This document shows, one piece after another, positions 1-8,535 of a stretch of 22,243 bases of DNA. Location of the stretch: positions 1 through 22,243 of the forward strand of contig DKRQ01000011.1 in assembly GCA_002472275.1 (NCBI GenBank). The letters run 5' to 3'. Below the pieces are notes generated by a model. It was given only the letters and a program-made list of their open reading frames with translations. It did no database searches and was not told where the DNA came from. The position numbers and the translations under genes are program-made. The DNA comes from Caryophanales bacterium UBA7278 (GTDB lineage: Bacteria; Bacillota_I; Bacilli_A; RFN20; CAG-826). How positions within the stretch are numbered: the first letter of the stretch is position 1; every line of letters starts with the position of its first letter.

Positions 1-1
1 T

Positions 2-739
2 ACATTCGCGTGGTTTCAGGCAACCTCGGCCGTTCAAATCGCGGCCTCCTCTTCTTCCGCCACCATTACGGTGAGCAAGCCGAATGATTTGGCGGTTAAA
101 ACCGAGTTATGGCTATACAAGGGCCGCAGCGATGACTCTGCAGGAAAAACCGTAAATAGTACTAACTTCGATTCCGTTAATTTGGTGTCCCCGGTTAGAA
201 TCAGCGATTTTTGGCCCGGGGAAACATTAACTTATGCCGCCCATTTTCAAGCTACTTCGTCATCTATCACAACCGGAACAATGGACTTGTCCTACTCCGC
301 AACCAACAAAACAAATCGGCTCATTCAGACAAACAAGAGCAATTGCGTAACCATCCTAACGGCAATAAAACTGACAACCAGTTACGGGACGACAAATACT
401 TCCCCGGCAGCAAACGCTTATTCGTCCGACAAAATAGAAACTGACAACGCCGGTGTCTCAAAGCTAGTCGCCACAAGCACAGGAACCCTCTCGAACGCGA
501 TCAGCAACACATTCAATTCCACGGACGCTTGGTTTTTCTACAAAATCACGTTTGAAACAGGCAGCGGCAAGACTTATAAAGAAACAGACGAAGACGGGAA
601 CGTCATTTATGACACGCCGGAAAGCGATGACGACGAAAGGTTTTTCGTAATCGACGATACCGCAAGCGGGAATTCGTCGTGTTACGAAGGAACGACGTTC
701 GACGTAACTCGTTTGGCCTTTACGGTTAACAACATATGA
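2..739 (+). CDS. Secreted SipW-type surface protein, 5'-truncated
   Basis: The gene is cut by the left window edge. The frame is open from base 2 and reads TFAWFQATSAVQ before the first usable internal start (GTG at 71), so the true start lies outside the window. The TFAWFQ motif matches the end of a SipW-dependent signal peptide (family pattern: hydrophobic stretch, then G/S-[TS]-[FLY]-A-[YW]-F), and it closely resembles ASFAWFQ in the next gene. The visible 245 residues are rich in Ser, Thr, Asn and Asp, have no membrane segment, and look like a secreted beta-rich protein. The motif implies cleavage by a SipW-like peptidase; the one encoded at 9899-10753 is the obvious candidate. The stop lies 10 bp before the next gene, so the two are probably co-transcribed. 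The specific function is not recognised. Confidence 0.75.
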   Translation, partial: TFAWFQATSAVQIAASSSSATITVSKPNDLAVKTELWLYKGRSDDSAGKTVNSTNFDSVNLVSPVRISDFWPGETLTYAAHFQATSSSITTGTMDLSYSATNKTNRLIQTNKSNCVTILTAIKLTTSYGTTNTSPAANAYSSDKIETDNAGVSKLVATSTGTLSNAISNTFNSTDAWFFYKITFETGSGKTYKETDEDGNVIYDTPESDDDERFFVIDDTASGNSSCYEGTTFDVTRLAFTVNNI

Positions 740-749
740 AGGGCGGGGC

Positions 750-3700
750 ATGAGATTCACGAAGGGAAAAATAAAAATATTTGCCTCAACCGTGTTGTCT
801 TTGTTTGCGGTTTTCGTGGGCGCCATCGCCTCTTTTGCTTGGTTCCAAGTAAATACAACCCAGACATATAGCCCAACAAATCCAAGCCTTGTTACGTCAG
901 ATTCCACGCAATTAGACATTACCGGGATTACGGCTTATAAAGCAAAATATGCCCAAAGCGGCTACGACCAAATCGACTACTCTCGTTACGAAATCGAAGA
1001 CTACAGCACCACCGATGCCACTCCGGAAAACACCGACAAAACGACAAGAAGAGATCTAGAAACCCCGGCCGAAGGAGAAGGGTATTACATCGTTGGAAAC
1101 GCCGGGTGGGTTGCCGACTATAACTATAAGTTCGATTTGTCGAAAACCGCCGCGACCGATGCATGGAAATACTCAGCGGCCTTGAAGATGGAGTCAAGCG
1201 TCATCAAAAACGGCTCTGATGTTTTGGTCAACAAAGCCGTTTACGACGATGGTATTTATCTCTCCGCAAATACCCAAATAAAGCTCAAGCACCATTACGT
1301 TGATACCGACGACCTCGAAACCCACGACGATTGGCTGGGGGCCTATGGTGGCGTTAGCGGCGCGGGAACCTCTTCATCGGACATTGAAGCCTCAGAAGGC
1401 AACATAAAAATCAACATAGCTGGCTATTACAAGATTTACCTCAACAGCAAAAACGCCGTGTATTTCTATCGTGTAACCACCACCAAACAAAAGGTTTTGG
1501 CCAGGCATGGTTCACCGACACGGAAAGAAGCCAAAGTCACGGGAAAAGACCAAGGGATAGTTTTCTTAAAACCCGGGTCGAACTGGGACAGCGCTGGAGC
1601 CCGTTTTGCTATCTATGTCTTCACTTCAGACAAAACGAAAGAGGCATGGGCCAGCATGTACAAATTCAATGACAGCTACTATGTGGTGCGGATTCCTGCG
1701 GTTCCATCAGGAAAAACAACTTGGGACAACTTAATCTTCTGCCGAATGAACGGAGCAACGAGCACCAACGAATGGAACAACAGGTGGAATCAGACAGGCG
1801 ATCTTTCATTTAATCAAGGAATTGTTTATAACAAACCCAACGCCACCTGGGATGGTAGCGGGGACTCAGGAAACTGGAGCACCACCCTCAACCAAACGGC
1901 CACCACCGGCGATTTCAAATTGTATTATGACGATGGAGCGGGCGGCGCTTGGCCGGGGATCTTTCTAAAATTCAACACCGCGGACGGGGATTATCTTACA
2001 GCCAGTTCGTCGTTCTCATTGGCCAAAGATAGACATTTCAATCTTTACTTCCTCTCAAACAACTACAAGATCTCTAATTCGTCTGTCTTTTTTGACAATG
2101 ACGACGCCGGAACAAAGGCCAAATTCGCCGGAGAATATAACGTCAAGCTCTATTACGACGGCAGTTATGATGTCACCGGGGACTTCACCGCCGCATCAGA
2201 GGCGCCAACCAAGAAAACGTACTATATTTCCAGCGATGTTGCCTCATGGTATAGCGATAGCGCAACGTTTGCTCTCTTTGCGTATAACAGCGCCGGCAAT
2301 GCTAAGCTTGTCACCGCAACCCGTGAAATAGACAACATCTATACCGCTGCTGTATCAACGACATATACAAACCTTTGGTTTGTAAGACGTGACCCAAACA
2401 ACAGCGACAAAGTCTCTTCCGTTTGGAATAAAACCACCGATCTAGCAAAGCAAACGGGCAACAACGATTGGTACAAAATTACGTCCGAGAGCGCTGGAAT
2501 CTATTACGGAGGTTGGAACATCTTTTATAGAAGCGGATCAAACAACGGGTATTACCTTGTGGGTACCAGTTCTTTTGCCGTCGGAGGGGTTCCTTGGATC
2601 TTCAACGATGCCAACTACATGTCCGAGAGCAACTGCCCAACCGATGTTACGGCCATTCTCAAAAGCAAAACCATTGCTGCAAACTCGCAGTTCCAAGTTT
2701 GGCAATATAACACCTCGACGGGCAAAGGCACCACATACAACACAATAAACAACGATGTTGAAACGAACTCCGTCTTAACCATGGACGGCAGCAACATGAA
2801 GTTTACGCAAGCTGGAACTTATGACATTTGGTTTACAAAGTATAACAAAGTCGTCGTCAAATCGTCTTCGACGGGCGCGACCTTGTGGGTAAGCGATTTA
2901 GGTGAAGAGGAAGACACTTCCTATACCGCTTCCTTCGGGACCAACTGCACGGCGGTTTACGAACAAGGCGTCCATATCACGGACGACATGGCCGCAGGCG
3001 ATGGGTGCGCGGTCGCTTTCGTAATCAACTACGGTGGAAATAAAACCCAGTACGGCGACGTAAACACGACCGCTTCTTATGGATTTGTGTCAGGGACCAG
3101 CTCGGTTGGCTTTGACGGATGTATTTCGGATGACTGCTTAGTCATCAGCAAACCCGGTTATTACAATTTCTACTTGATCAGCGGAAAAATCAACATCATA
3201 TCCCGGCCATATAAAACGAACGGATCGGATGTCTGCCAGTCAAACGGCGATTACGGCTACTATCTCATCCCTTACACGTCTGCTGGATTTAACACGAGTT
3301 TCAAAAACGGCATCAAAATGGCCCCAGTCACGGGAACAAACCATGCGGAATATACCAAATACATCGTTGCCAATAGCGGCGGCGAATCCATATATTTCCG
3401 TCGCTTCGAAAACGGAACAACGAACTCGAGAATCATCGGACACATCTCTGCCCATTCCAGCGCTGAAGGGAAGATTACTGTGTACGGCACAGGGGAAAAC
3501 CAGTATGTCAAACTCAACCAAGGAACTTACAACATCTTCATTTATGAAGAAGGCGGTGTTGAAAAAGTTTCAATTGCAAGCCATACCCTTTCCGATTTCT
3601 CAACGTTGAATTCAATACCAAGCAACTACACAACTTACTCGGACGTTCGGGGAAACTATTCTACGATCGTCTTAGACATCAACTTCACCGTGAAAGAAAG

Positions 3701-4046
3701 CAAGGCGTTTACGGTTGGCTTATCAAGATTAATCACCCCGGATGTAACAAATGGGCTATCTAGTTACGTGAGATATGCCTTCTATGTCGACACCACCTTT
3801 GCCAGCAACACGCCGACCGCCAAATGGGACGCACTACGCGAACTCGCGTTTGCTAGTAGCGGCGCAGCGTTGAAAACGATGGGGTCTACTTCAAGCCTTT
3901 CCGGCACCCTAAGCACTTCGGTAGCAGCAAACGCACACCACGCTTATATCGTCATAGATTATGACTGGAACAAAGTTTCTGAGATGCCAAAACTAACAAG
4001 CGCACTAGTAAATGACTTCTATTTCGTTATGTCGATTTCGCTATAA
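750..4046 (+). CDS. Large secreted multi-module surface protein with starch-binding-like repeats and SipW-type signal
   Basis: A protein of 1098 residues. The start ATG follows a GGGCGGGG ribosome binding site. Residues 1-33 form a basic then hydrophobic leader ending ASFAWFQ, a SipW-type signal peptide. Residues 111-240 start GYYIVGNAGW and end with a YYKIYLN strand. Residues 269-370 match a starch-binding-like module of gut Firmicutes amylases and adhesins: VFLKPGSNW, ARFAIYVF, LIFCRMN and WNNRWNQTGDL are all visible. Further, weaker modules follow at about 388-476, 488-600, 607-715, 740-840 and 850-975, several restarting with YY[LI] and closing with GxYxxxx strands. The last ~110 residues resemble the TasA/camelysin-type beta-sandwich end of the other SipW substrates here. 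It probably acts at the cell surface and binds glycans. No catalytic glycosidase domain is visible, and no LPXTG anchor. The module boundaries are by eye. Confidence 0.85.
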   Translation: MRFTKGKIKIFASTVLSLFAVFVGAIASFAWFQVNTTQTYSPTNPSLVTSDSTQLDITGITAYKAKYAQSGYDQIDYSRYEIEDYSTTDATPENTDKTTRRDLETPAEGEGYYIVGNAGWVADYNYKFDLSKTAATDAWKYSAALKMESSVIKNGSDVLVNKAVYDDGIYLSANTQIKLKHHYVDTDDLETHDDWLGAYGGVSGAGTSSSDIEASEGNIKINIAGYYKIYLNSKNAVYFYRVTTTKQKVLARHGSPTRKEAKVTGKDQGIVFLKPGSNWDSAGARFAIYVFTSDKTKEAWASMYKFNDSYYVVRIPAVPSGKTTWDNLIFCRMNGATSTNEWNNRWNQTGDLSFNQGIVYNKPNATWDGSGDSGNWSTTLNQTATTGDFKLYYDDGAGGAWPGIFLKFNTADGDYLTASSSFSLAKDRHFNLYFLSNNYKISNSSVFFDNDDAGTKAKFAGEYNVKLYYDGSYDVTGDFTAASEAPTKKTYYISSDVASWYSDSATFALFAYNSAGNAKLVTATREIDNIYTAAVSTTYTNLWFVRRDPNNSDKVSSVWNKTTDLAKQTGNNDWYKITSESAGIYYGGWNIFYRSGSNNGYYLVGTSSFAVGGVPWIFNDANYMSESNCPTDVTAILKSKTIAANSQFQVWQYNTSTGKGTTYNTINNDVETNSVLTMDGSNMKFTQAGTYDIWFTKYNKVVVKSSSTGATLWVSDLGEEEDTSYTASFGTNCTAVYEQGVHITDDMAAGDGCAVAFVINYGGNKTQYGDVNTTASYGFVSGTSSVGFDGCISDDCLVISKPGYYNFYLISGKINIISRPYKTNGSDVCQSNGDYGYYLIPYTSAGFNTSFKNGIKMAPVTGTNHAEYTKYIVANSGGESIYFRRFENGTTNSRIIGHISAHSSAEGKITVYGTGENQYVKLNQGTYNIFIYEEGGVEKVSIASHTLSDFSTLNSIPSNYTTYSDVRGNYSTIVLDINFTVKESKAFTVGLSRLITPDVTNGLSSYVRYAFYVDTTFASNTPTAKWDALRELAFASSGAALKTMGSTSSLSGTLSTSVAANAHHAYIVIDYDWNKVSEMPKLTSALVNDFYFVMSISL

Positions 4047-4063
4047 AAAAGGGGGAAGAGGGC

Positions 4064-4606
4064 ATGAAGAAAACACAAAAAATACTTCTGATTAGCTCCC
4101 TTGTCTTCGGCGTAGGTCTTTTATCATCTAGCATAGGCATAACGCTTGCAGGCTATGTTCGTAGCCAAACCGTTAAAGATCCAGAAAACGGGACGAATGT
4201 GGAGATGGCCGGAGAAGGCATAAGGAAAAAGAGCTATTATCTCGATCTTGGAATATGGGCCACTGACCAATATGCATCTGACTACAACATTTGGGCAGTT
4301 ATTCATCACGGCACCCAAACTGAAACGTGCGTCTACTTATTGGGCTCCGATGTCGGATCAAATAAATTCCGGTTCAATTTTGATGCAGTCTATTACAACC
4401 AAATCCAGTTTTTACGAATCAGGACCGACGCGTCAAACCCTCGCAACGGAACATACAGCGATTCATATATGATTGGGCATGATGGCTCTTTGGTTTACAA
4501 CGCGTCGCACACTGTCACGCCCGATAGCACGCTGACTACTTTCAAAATCAATAGTTGGAGCTCAAGTGGCGACTATAGTTATCTTTCTGATGGCGCTTGG
4601 TATTAA
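4064..4606 (+). CDS. Small secreted protein, signal peptide plus one carbohydrate-binding-like domain
   Basis: A protein of 180 residues, starting 17 bp after the previous stop behind a GGGGGAAGAGGG ribosome binding site. Residues 1-33 are a lysine-started hydrophobic leader ending GITLAGYVRS, a variant of the SipW-type motif (AGY instead of AWF). Residues 55-170 form one beta-rich domain. It begins SYYLDLGIWATD, contains an FLRIR strand like the FCRM strand of the starch-binding module in the preceding gene, and ends in a Trp-containing strand (FKINSW). It could be a single free-standing module of the kind repeated in its neighbour, or a minor subunit of the same surface structure. No catalytic residues are evident. 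It is the last gene of the plus-strand cluster. Confidence 0.75.
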   Translation: MKKTQKILLISSLVFGVGLLSSSIGITLAGYVRSQTVKDPENGTNVEMAGEGIRKKSYYLDLGIWATDQYASDYNIWAVIHHGTQTETCVYLLGSDVGSNKFRFNFDAVYYNQIQFLRIRTDASNPRNGTYSDSYMIGHDGSLVYNASHTVTPDSTLTTFKINSWSSSGDYSYLSDGAWY

Positions 4607-4698
4607 CCAAAAAAGACCTCTTCTCCCTTAATCCCATCTCTTCCTTGCCGTTTTTGAAAAGGCGCGGCGCAACCGGAAACGAGGCTGGCTTTGCCGTC

Positions 4699-4775
4699 GT
4701 TGTAAATTTCGCCATCGGAATTGTAAATTTCCCAACCAGAATTGTAAATTTTCCGGCAAAAGTTGTAACTTCCCT
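4699..4775. repeat. Four tandem 21-bp repeats with core TTGTAA
   Basis: Copies of (A/G)TTGTAA(A/C)TT begin near 4699, 4720, 4741 and 4762, each exactly 21 bp after the last. The first three share TTGTAAATTT and the fourth has TTGTAACTT. The 10-bp spacers between cores vary. The second and third copies contain AATT-GTA-AATT, an inverted arrangement. A period of 21 bp is two helical turns, so proteins bound to these sites would stack on one face of the DNA. The array lies between the plus-strand secreted genes and the convergent minus-strand operon. Confidence 0.8.
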
Positions 4776-4785
4776 TACGGTTCTC

Positions 4786-4816
4786 CCGTTTTTGTCTTAG
4801 AAAACGGAAAACTTTT
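4786..4816 (+). terminator. Possible terminator of the plus-strand cluster
   Basis: CCGTTTT at 4786-4792 pairs with AAAACGG at 4801-4807, followed by four A and then five T. The stem is AT-rich and the T run is displaced by the A run, so this is a weak candidate. No better one follows the stop at 4606. Confidence 0.3.
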
Positions 4817-4863
4817 TGCTCAAATCCATTTTAGTAAAATCGATTTGCCCAAAATCTCGGAAT

Positions 4864-4890
4864 GAAAAAGCCCCGTTTTTTCGCAGGGCT
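4864..4890 (-). terminator. Rho-independent terminator of the eight-gene operon
   Basis: On the minus strand AGCCCTG pairs with CGGGGCT (7 bp including one G-U) around a CGAAAAAA loop, followed directly by a run of T. It lies 12 bp after the stop of the last operon gene, exactly where an intrinsic terminator is expected. Confidence 0.75.
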
Positions 4891-4901
4891 CTTGGGGTTG
4901 C

Positions 4902-7808
4902 TTATTTCAGGACGCTTAGCAGTTCCTCATCATCAACGGGCTCTTCCCCTGTTTGCCTTCCATAATGGAGGGACAAGGAACCTAGATAATGGGCTTCCTC
5001 TTTAGAGGAGACGCCATCGATGAGGAACGATAGCCCTAGGTTCCTCGCGGGAGCCAGCGCGGTGATGAACGCGTCCCTATGTTTGCCATAGACCTTGGAG
5101 GAAGGGAACCTCACGTAGGCGAAGCGTTTCAAATCCTCTTCGTCCATGTCCGCGTCAAAGTCGCGTAGGCCAAGGCGGATGCCTTTTTTAGAGGCCGCCT
5201 CCGCCAAAAGGAGGAACTCCTCTTTCTTGGCTTTGACGTCGTTCTCGGAGACTTCTAGTAGCAGGAAGCTACGGGATGCCTTCTTCTTCCTAAACACGTC
5301 CACGATGGCCTGGACGAAGACTTCCTCGAAGCAGGTGCCGTCGATCGGCAAGATCGCGCCCAAAACGGAAGAACTCTGCAGTTCCTTCTTCTTTTTGCCT
5401 AAGGTGATGGCTAGGGACATAAGCTCGGCCTCAATGGCCACCCTTTCCTTGCCTTCGGTCGCGATGAGGTCGTTGGCCTCTTGATAGGGAATCTTCTTGC
5501 CGTCTTCTTCGGCTAACGCGGGCAAGGCTTCTAGATAAGCGATCCTCTTGCCGGCGTTTTCCCTAAATAAGGCGTAATTGACCGGCAACGAGCCAGAATG
5601 GATATATTCGAGTAGCTTCGTTTCAACGTAGGTGAACGTGTCGGCGAGTCTACCCTGCTCAAGGCTATTCTCAAAGATGCGGCCTTTGCTGGAGGCATCG
5701 GCCTTGCCATAGAGGACCCGTAGAAGCGAATCCATATCGAAGGGGTTCGACGCTTCTAGAGGATAGGCCATCAAGGCGAAGTCCAAGGTCGGCTCAAAAT
5801 GCTTGTCCCCTATCGGCAACTTGCCCCTAAGGGCTTTGGCGACTTTTTCGGCGAGTTCTTCCGCTTCCTCGTGGCCTAGGCCAGGGAGAAGGTAAGCGAA
5901 ACCATATTCGCCATTACGGTACAAGGAGCCGTCCAAAGAAGCCGCGGAAAGAGCTTTGGCAACCGGCACGAGGATCGGGCCATAGTCACCCTCCTCTAGC
6001 CTAAATTGCCTTACTAGCCCAGGCGCGTTACGAATGCGCACGCCGAGGATATAGCCTTCGGCTTCCTTAAGGAGGATTTCCTTTTGGAGGTCTTCATGTA
6101 GAGCCCTGTCGTTATATAGGCCGGTGAGTTCATCGATACGGCTCGAGGCGAAGTCTTCCTTCCTCGAGGCGATGAACACCTCGGTCTCCTTATAGCCAGG
6201 GCGGGCCACCAACGTGTAGGTGCCGCTAGATAGGCGCGGGACCGATTTCTCGACGAGCCTTTCCTTTAAGGGGCACTTCGCGCAGGGGGTGGAGGTACCA
6301 TAGATCGCCTTATGGCACTTCATGCCGATTTTAGCGCCAGGGATCGCCTTCTCTAGGTTAGGCGAGAGGTAATTGAGGGTCATCGTGTCCTCATCCACCG
6401 CATAGCCGTAGCCATTAAAGGAAGCATAAGCGCTTCTAGTCCTCGTCTCGGCTTTGGTGGCCTCGTTAAGGCTATGGATCTTCCTTAAGGCGACGCCCAA
6501 GACGAAGGAATATTCCCTAAGCAAGGAATAGGCGGCCTTATCGATGTCGGCCTTTCCTTGGGCGAGGATATAGACTAGGCCTAGTTTCCTCTCCCCGTCA
6601 TAGACGGATTCGAAGAAGGCGGTTGAGACGGAGAAGGAATCTAGAATCGACCTAGGCTTCGCCGGTAGATAAAGCGGATTGATGGCAAGGAAGGACCCGC
6701 CTTCTTCCCTAGCTAGGTCATAGAAGGGGTCGAGGGTGCCCATCGGGAGGGCGCCATCCTTGGCGACCTTCGATAGGCTTACCTTATCGGGCAAACCCTG
6801 CTCATAGATGCGATAACGCTTCTTCTCTTCCTCGAACTCGGCTAGGCCCATGAGGTCCATGCCTAGGAAAGAAAGAGCCTTGGCCGCGGTCTGCTTGACC
6901 GCTTTATAGACCTGCTCAGGCGAGGCCGCCGAGGCGATTTTCTCCTTTAGGGCGGATAAGGCCCCTTGGGCGTTTACCTCTTCCGCGGCGGGATAGCCAA
7001 AGCGGTCCATCTCGGCGGAAAGGATCTTGACCTTCATGGGAGTCGCGGAGGCTAGGCCCTTGATGGCTTCGGCTGTAATTAGGCGAGGAGCAAAGTCAGG
7101 ATAGAAGGCGGTCGAGGCCTTGGTTTGGATTTTGGCCTCGCCTTGCGAATAGGAATAAAGCTGCACGGTGCGCCTAGCCATGCCCACGCATTCGGCGCGG
7201 GAATAGGCAAAGGGGATGAAGACCGCGTAGCCTTCTTCGATCTCGCCGAAATAGGCTTTCTCGCCATAGTTGGTCCTTAGCATCGCTAGAAGCGCGTCAA
7301 GCGGGCCTTCCTCTTCATAAGGCTTATCGCAGGTAAGCCTAAAGTAGGTGAGGCTAGCTAAAGACGTAGGCTCTTCTAAAAGGAAACGAAGGACCGTGTC
7401 GTCGAAGGTCTCCTCATCGAGGACGCTAGGGGCGGGGATCGGACGGGAACGGACCATCGAGGCGTCGTTGACCGATTCCTTGATGACCTCCATCCTCGAA
7501 TCGTAGGAATTCTTGTCTAGATTCACCGATTCGCCATAGGAAAGGCGGAGCAAGGCTTCTTCTACGTCCCTTGCGTCGCGTTCCACCGCTTCTTCTTTTT
7601 TCTTAACTTCCTTGCGGCGGAGCAAGAAGAGGATGAAGGAGGCGAGCAAGAAGGCAAGGCCCGCAATCGCGATATAAGGCGAAGCCTCTTTCATGGCCTC
7701 GATATAGGAGCCGCAGCCAAAGGAGACGATGAGCAAGGCGATGCCCACCACCAAGGCGATGAAGGCCCAGACGAAATAGACGCGGATTCTCTTGTTACGG
7801 TCAATCAT
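4902..7808 (-). CDS. Membrane protein with degenerate GGDEF and EAL domains, GAF- and PAS-like sensors
   Basis: A protein of 968 residues. Two membrane segments (about 12-32 and 44-63) are followed by a charged linker, a highly diverged GGDEF-like region (about 135-265), a GAF-like region (about 290-445) and a PAS-like domain (about 460-550) with Cys498, Cys509 and Cys512 in a GxKCHK...PCAKCP pattern. A GGDEF domain follows (559-715), then an EAL domain (720-960). The GGDEF entry motif DELTGLYN (559-566) is intact, but the catalytic GGDEF reads NGEYGF (632-637). In the EAL part LEAL (759-762) and the Glu in LLEVSEN (852) survive. The DDFG position reads RDFD (882-885), the lysine before the substrate Asp is gone, and the later AEGVE Glu reads IDGVS. 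It is therefore probably a c-di-GMP sensor or scaffold, not an enzyme. Its start overlaps the upstream gene by 8 bp. It is the last gene of the operon. Confidence 0.85.
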   Translation of the reverse strand: MIDRNKRIRVYFVWAFIALVVGIALLIVSFGCGSYIEAMKEASPYIAIAGLAFLLASFILFLLRRKEVKKKEEAVERDARDVEEALLRLSYGESVNLDKNSYDSRMEVIKESVNDASMVRSRPIPAPSVLDEETFDDTVLRFLLEEPTSLASLTYFRLTCDKPYEEEGPLDALLAMLRTNYGEKAYFGEIEEGYAVFIPFAYSRAECVGMARRTVQLYSYSQGEAKIQTKASTAFYPDFAPRLITAEAIKGLASATPMKVKILSAEMDRFGYPAAEEVNAQGALSALKEKIASAASPEQVYKAVKQTAAKALSFLGMDLMGLAEFEEEKKRYRIYEQGLPDKVSLSKVAKDGALPMGTLDPFYDLAREEGGSFLAINPLYLPAKPRSILDSFSVSTAFFESVYDGERKLGLVYILAQGKADIDKAAYSLLREYSFVLGVALRKIHSLNEATKAETRTRSAYASFNGYGYAVDEDTMTLNYLSPNLEKAIPGAKIGMKCHKAIYGTSTPCAKCPLKERLVEKSVPRLSSGTYTLVARPGYKETEVFIASRKEDFASSRIDELTGLYNDRALHEDLQKEILLKEAEGYILGVRIRNAPGLVRQFRLEEGDYGPILVPVAKALSAASLDGSLYRNGEYGFAYLLPGLGHEEAEELAEKVAKALRGKLPIGDKHFEPTLDFALMAYPLEASNPFDMDSLLRVLYGKADASSKGRIFENSLEQGRLADTFTYVETKLLEYIHSGSLPVNYALFRENAGKRIAYLEALPALAEEDGKKIPYQEANDLIATEGKERVAIEAELMSLAITLGKKKKELQSSSVLGAILPIDGTCFEEVFVQAIVDVFRKKKASRSFLLLEVSENDVKAKKEEFLLLAEAASKKGIRLGLRDFDADMDEEDLKRFAYVRFPSSKVYGKHRDAFITALAPARNLGLSFLIDGVSSKEEAHYLGSLSLHYGRQTGEEPVDDEELLSVLK

Positions 7809-8535
7809 TGCCTTCGCTCCTTATGCCTAAATACGCGCGTAGAAGGGTCGCCACCGAGGCGTTGCCCACCAAAGACATCCTGCGTTCCATCAGCTGGCCA
7901 TCTTCCCCTTCATAAGGGATATAGGTGACCGCCCTTAAAGGCAGGAAGGGAATCTTCTTCATTTCGCAGGCGATCGCTACCCCGCCAGAGTTGCAGTCAT
8001 AACCGCAAAGATGGTTCTTGCCCGCGTATCTTCTTAAAACCAACGAAACGAATTCCTCCTGGTCGACGATCTTCTTCTCGCCCGAGATGATGTCGCCCCT
8101 CATAAGGGAGATATCCGACATCGAGGAGGAGAGGGATTCCATGGTCCTAGCCAAATCGATCGAGGAATAGATGAAGGGTTGGAAGCCCGGGATCGTGCCA
8201 TAAGGTAAGCCTTGGCTATGGAAATTGACGCCATGGATGAAAATGCGGTTGCCAATCACGATGTCACCGAGGTGCAGTAGAGGCGACAAAGCGCTCGTCT
8301 CGCCTAAGACGAAGGCTTCGGAAGGATGATATTTCTCAATCGTGAGCAAGGCGCTAGCCAAGGATAAGTAATTGGTCGTTCCGGAAGTGACGCAGATGAC
8401 CTCGTGGCCCTGGATGCGACCCTTAAAGATCGGCAAATCCAAAACGAGGCTAGGCTCGTCGCGGGAAACCCCGCCATCCATGATTTTACGTAGCCCAAGA
8501 AGGGAGTCGTATGTTTCCCCAAACACGGCGATCAT
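7801..8535 (-). CDS. MTA/SAH nucleosidase-like protein, probable pseudoenzyme
   Basis: A protein of 244 residues with the fold signature of the purine nucleoside phosphorylase/MtnN superfamily. It has an N-terminal IAVFGE strand, GRIQGHEVICVTSGTTN (39-55), LGDIVIGN (89-96), RGDIISGEK (146-154) and IPFLPLRAV (195-203). MtnN normally cleaves methylthioadenosine and S-adenosylhomocysteine. Aligning by eye from the shared PF and RA positions, the ribose-binding Met-Glu (M173/E174 in E. coli) reads Cys181-Asn182. The catalytic Asp197 in the SD motif reads Tyr205. The protein is therefore unlikely to perform the normal reaction. It may bind a nucleoside or nucleotide ligand without cleaving it. It overlaps both neighbours (4 bp upstream, 8 bp downstream), which indicates translational coupling within the signalling end of the operon. 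Confidence 0.8.
   Translation of the reverse strand: MIAVFGETYDSLLGLRKIMDGGVSRDEPSLVLDLPIFKGRIQGHEVICVTSGTTNYLSLASALLTIEKYHPSEAFVLGETSALSPLLHLGDIVIGNRIFIHGVNFHSQGLPYGTIPGFQPFIYSSIDLARTMESLSSSMSDISLMRGDIISGEKKIVDQEEFVSLVLRRYAGKNHLCGYDCNSGGVAIACEMKKIPFLPLRAVTYIPYEGEDGQLMERRMSLVGNASVATLLRAYLGIRSEGND

Noticed and set aside
4597..4800. Plus-strand ORF of 67 codons containing 7-residue repeats (VNF...)
   Set aside because: It overlaps the stop of the preceding gene and its repeated residues are simply the 21-bp DNA repeats read in frame, with no ribosome binding site or known family.
4902..7808. Active diguanylate cyclase or phosphodiesterase
   Set aside because: The GGDEF motif reads NGEYGF and the DDFG and later EAL ligands are altered, so activity is unlikely.
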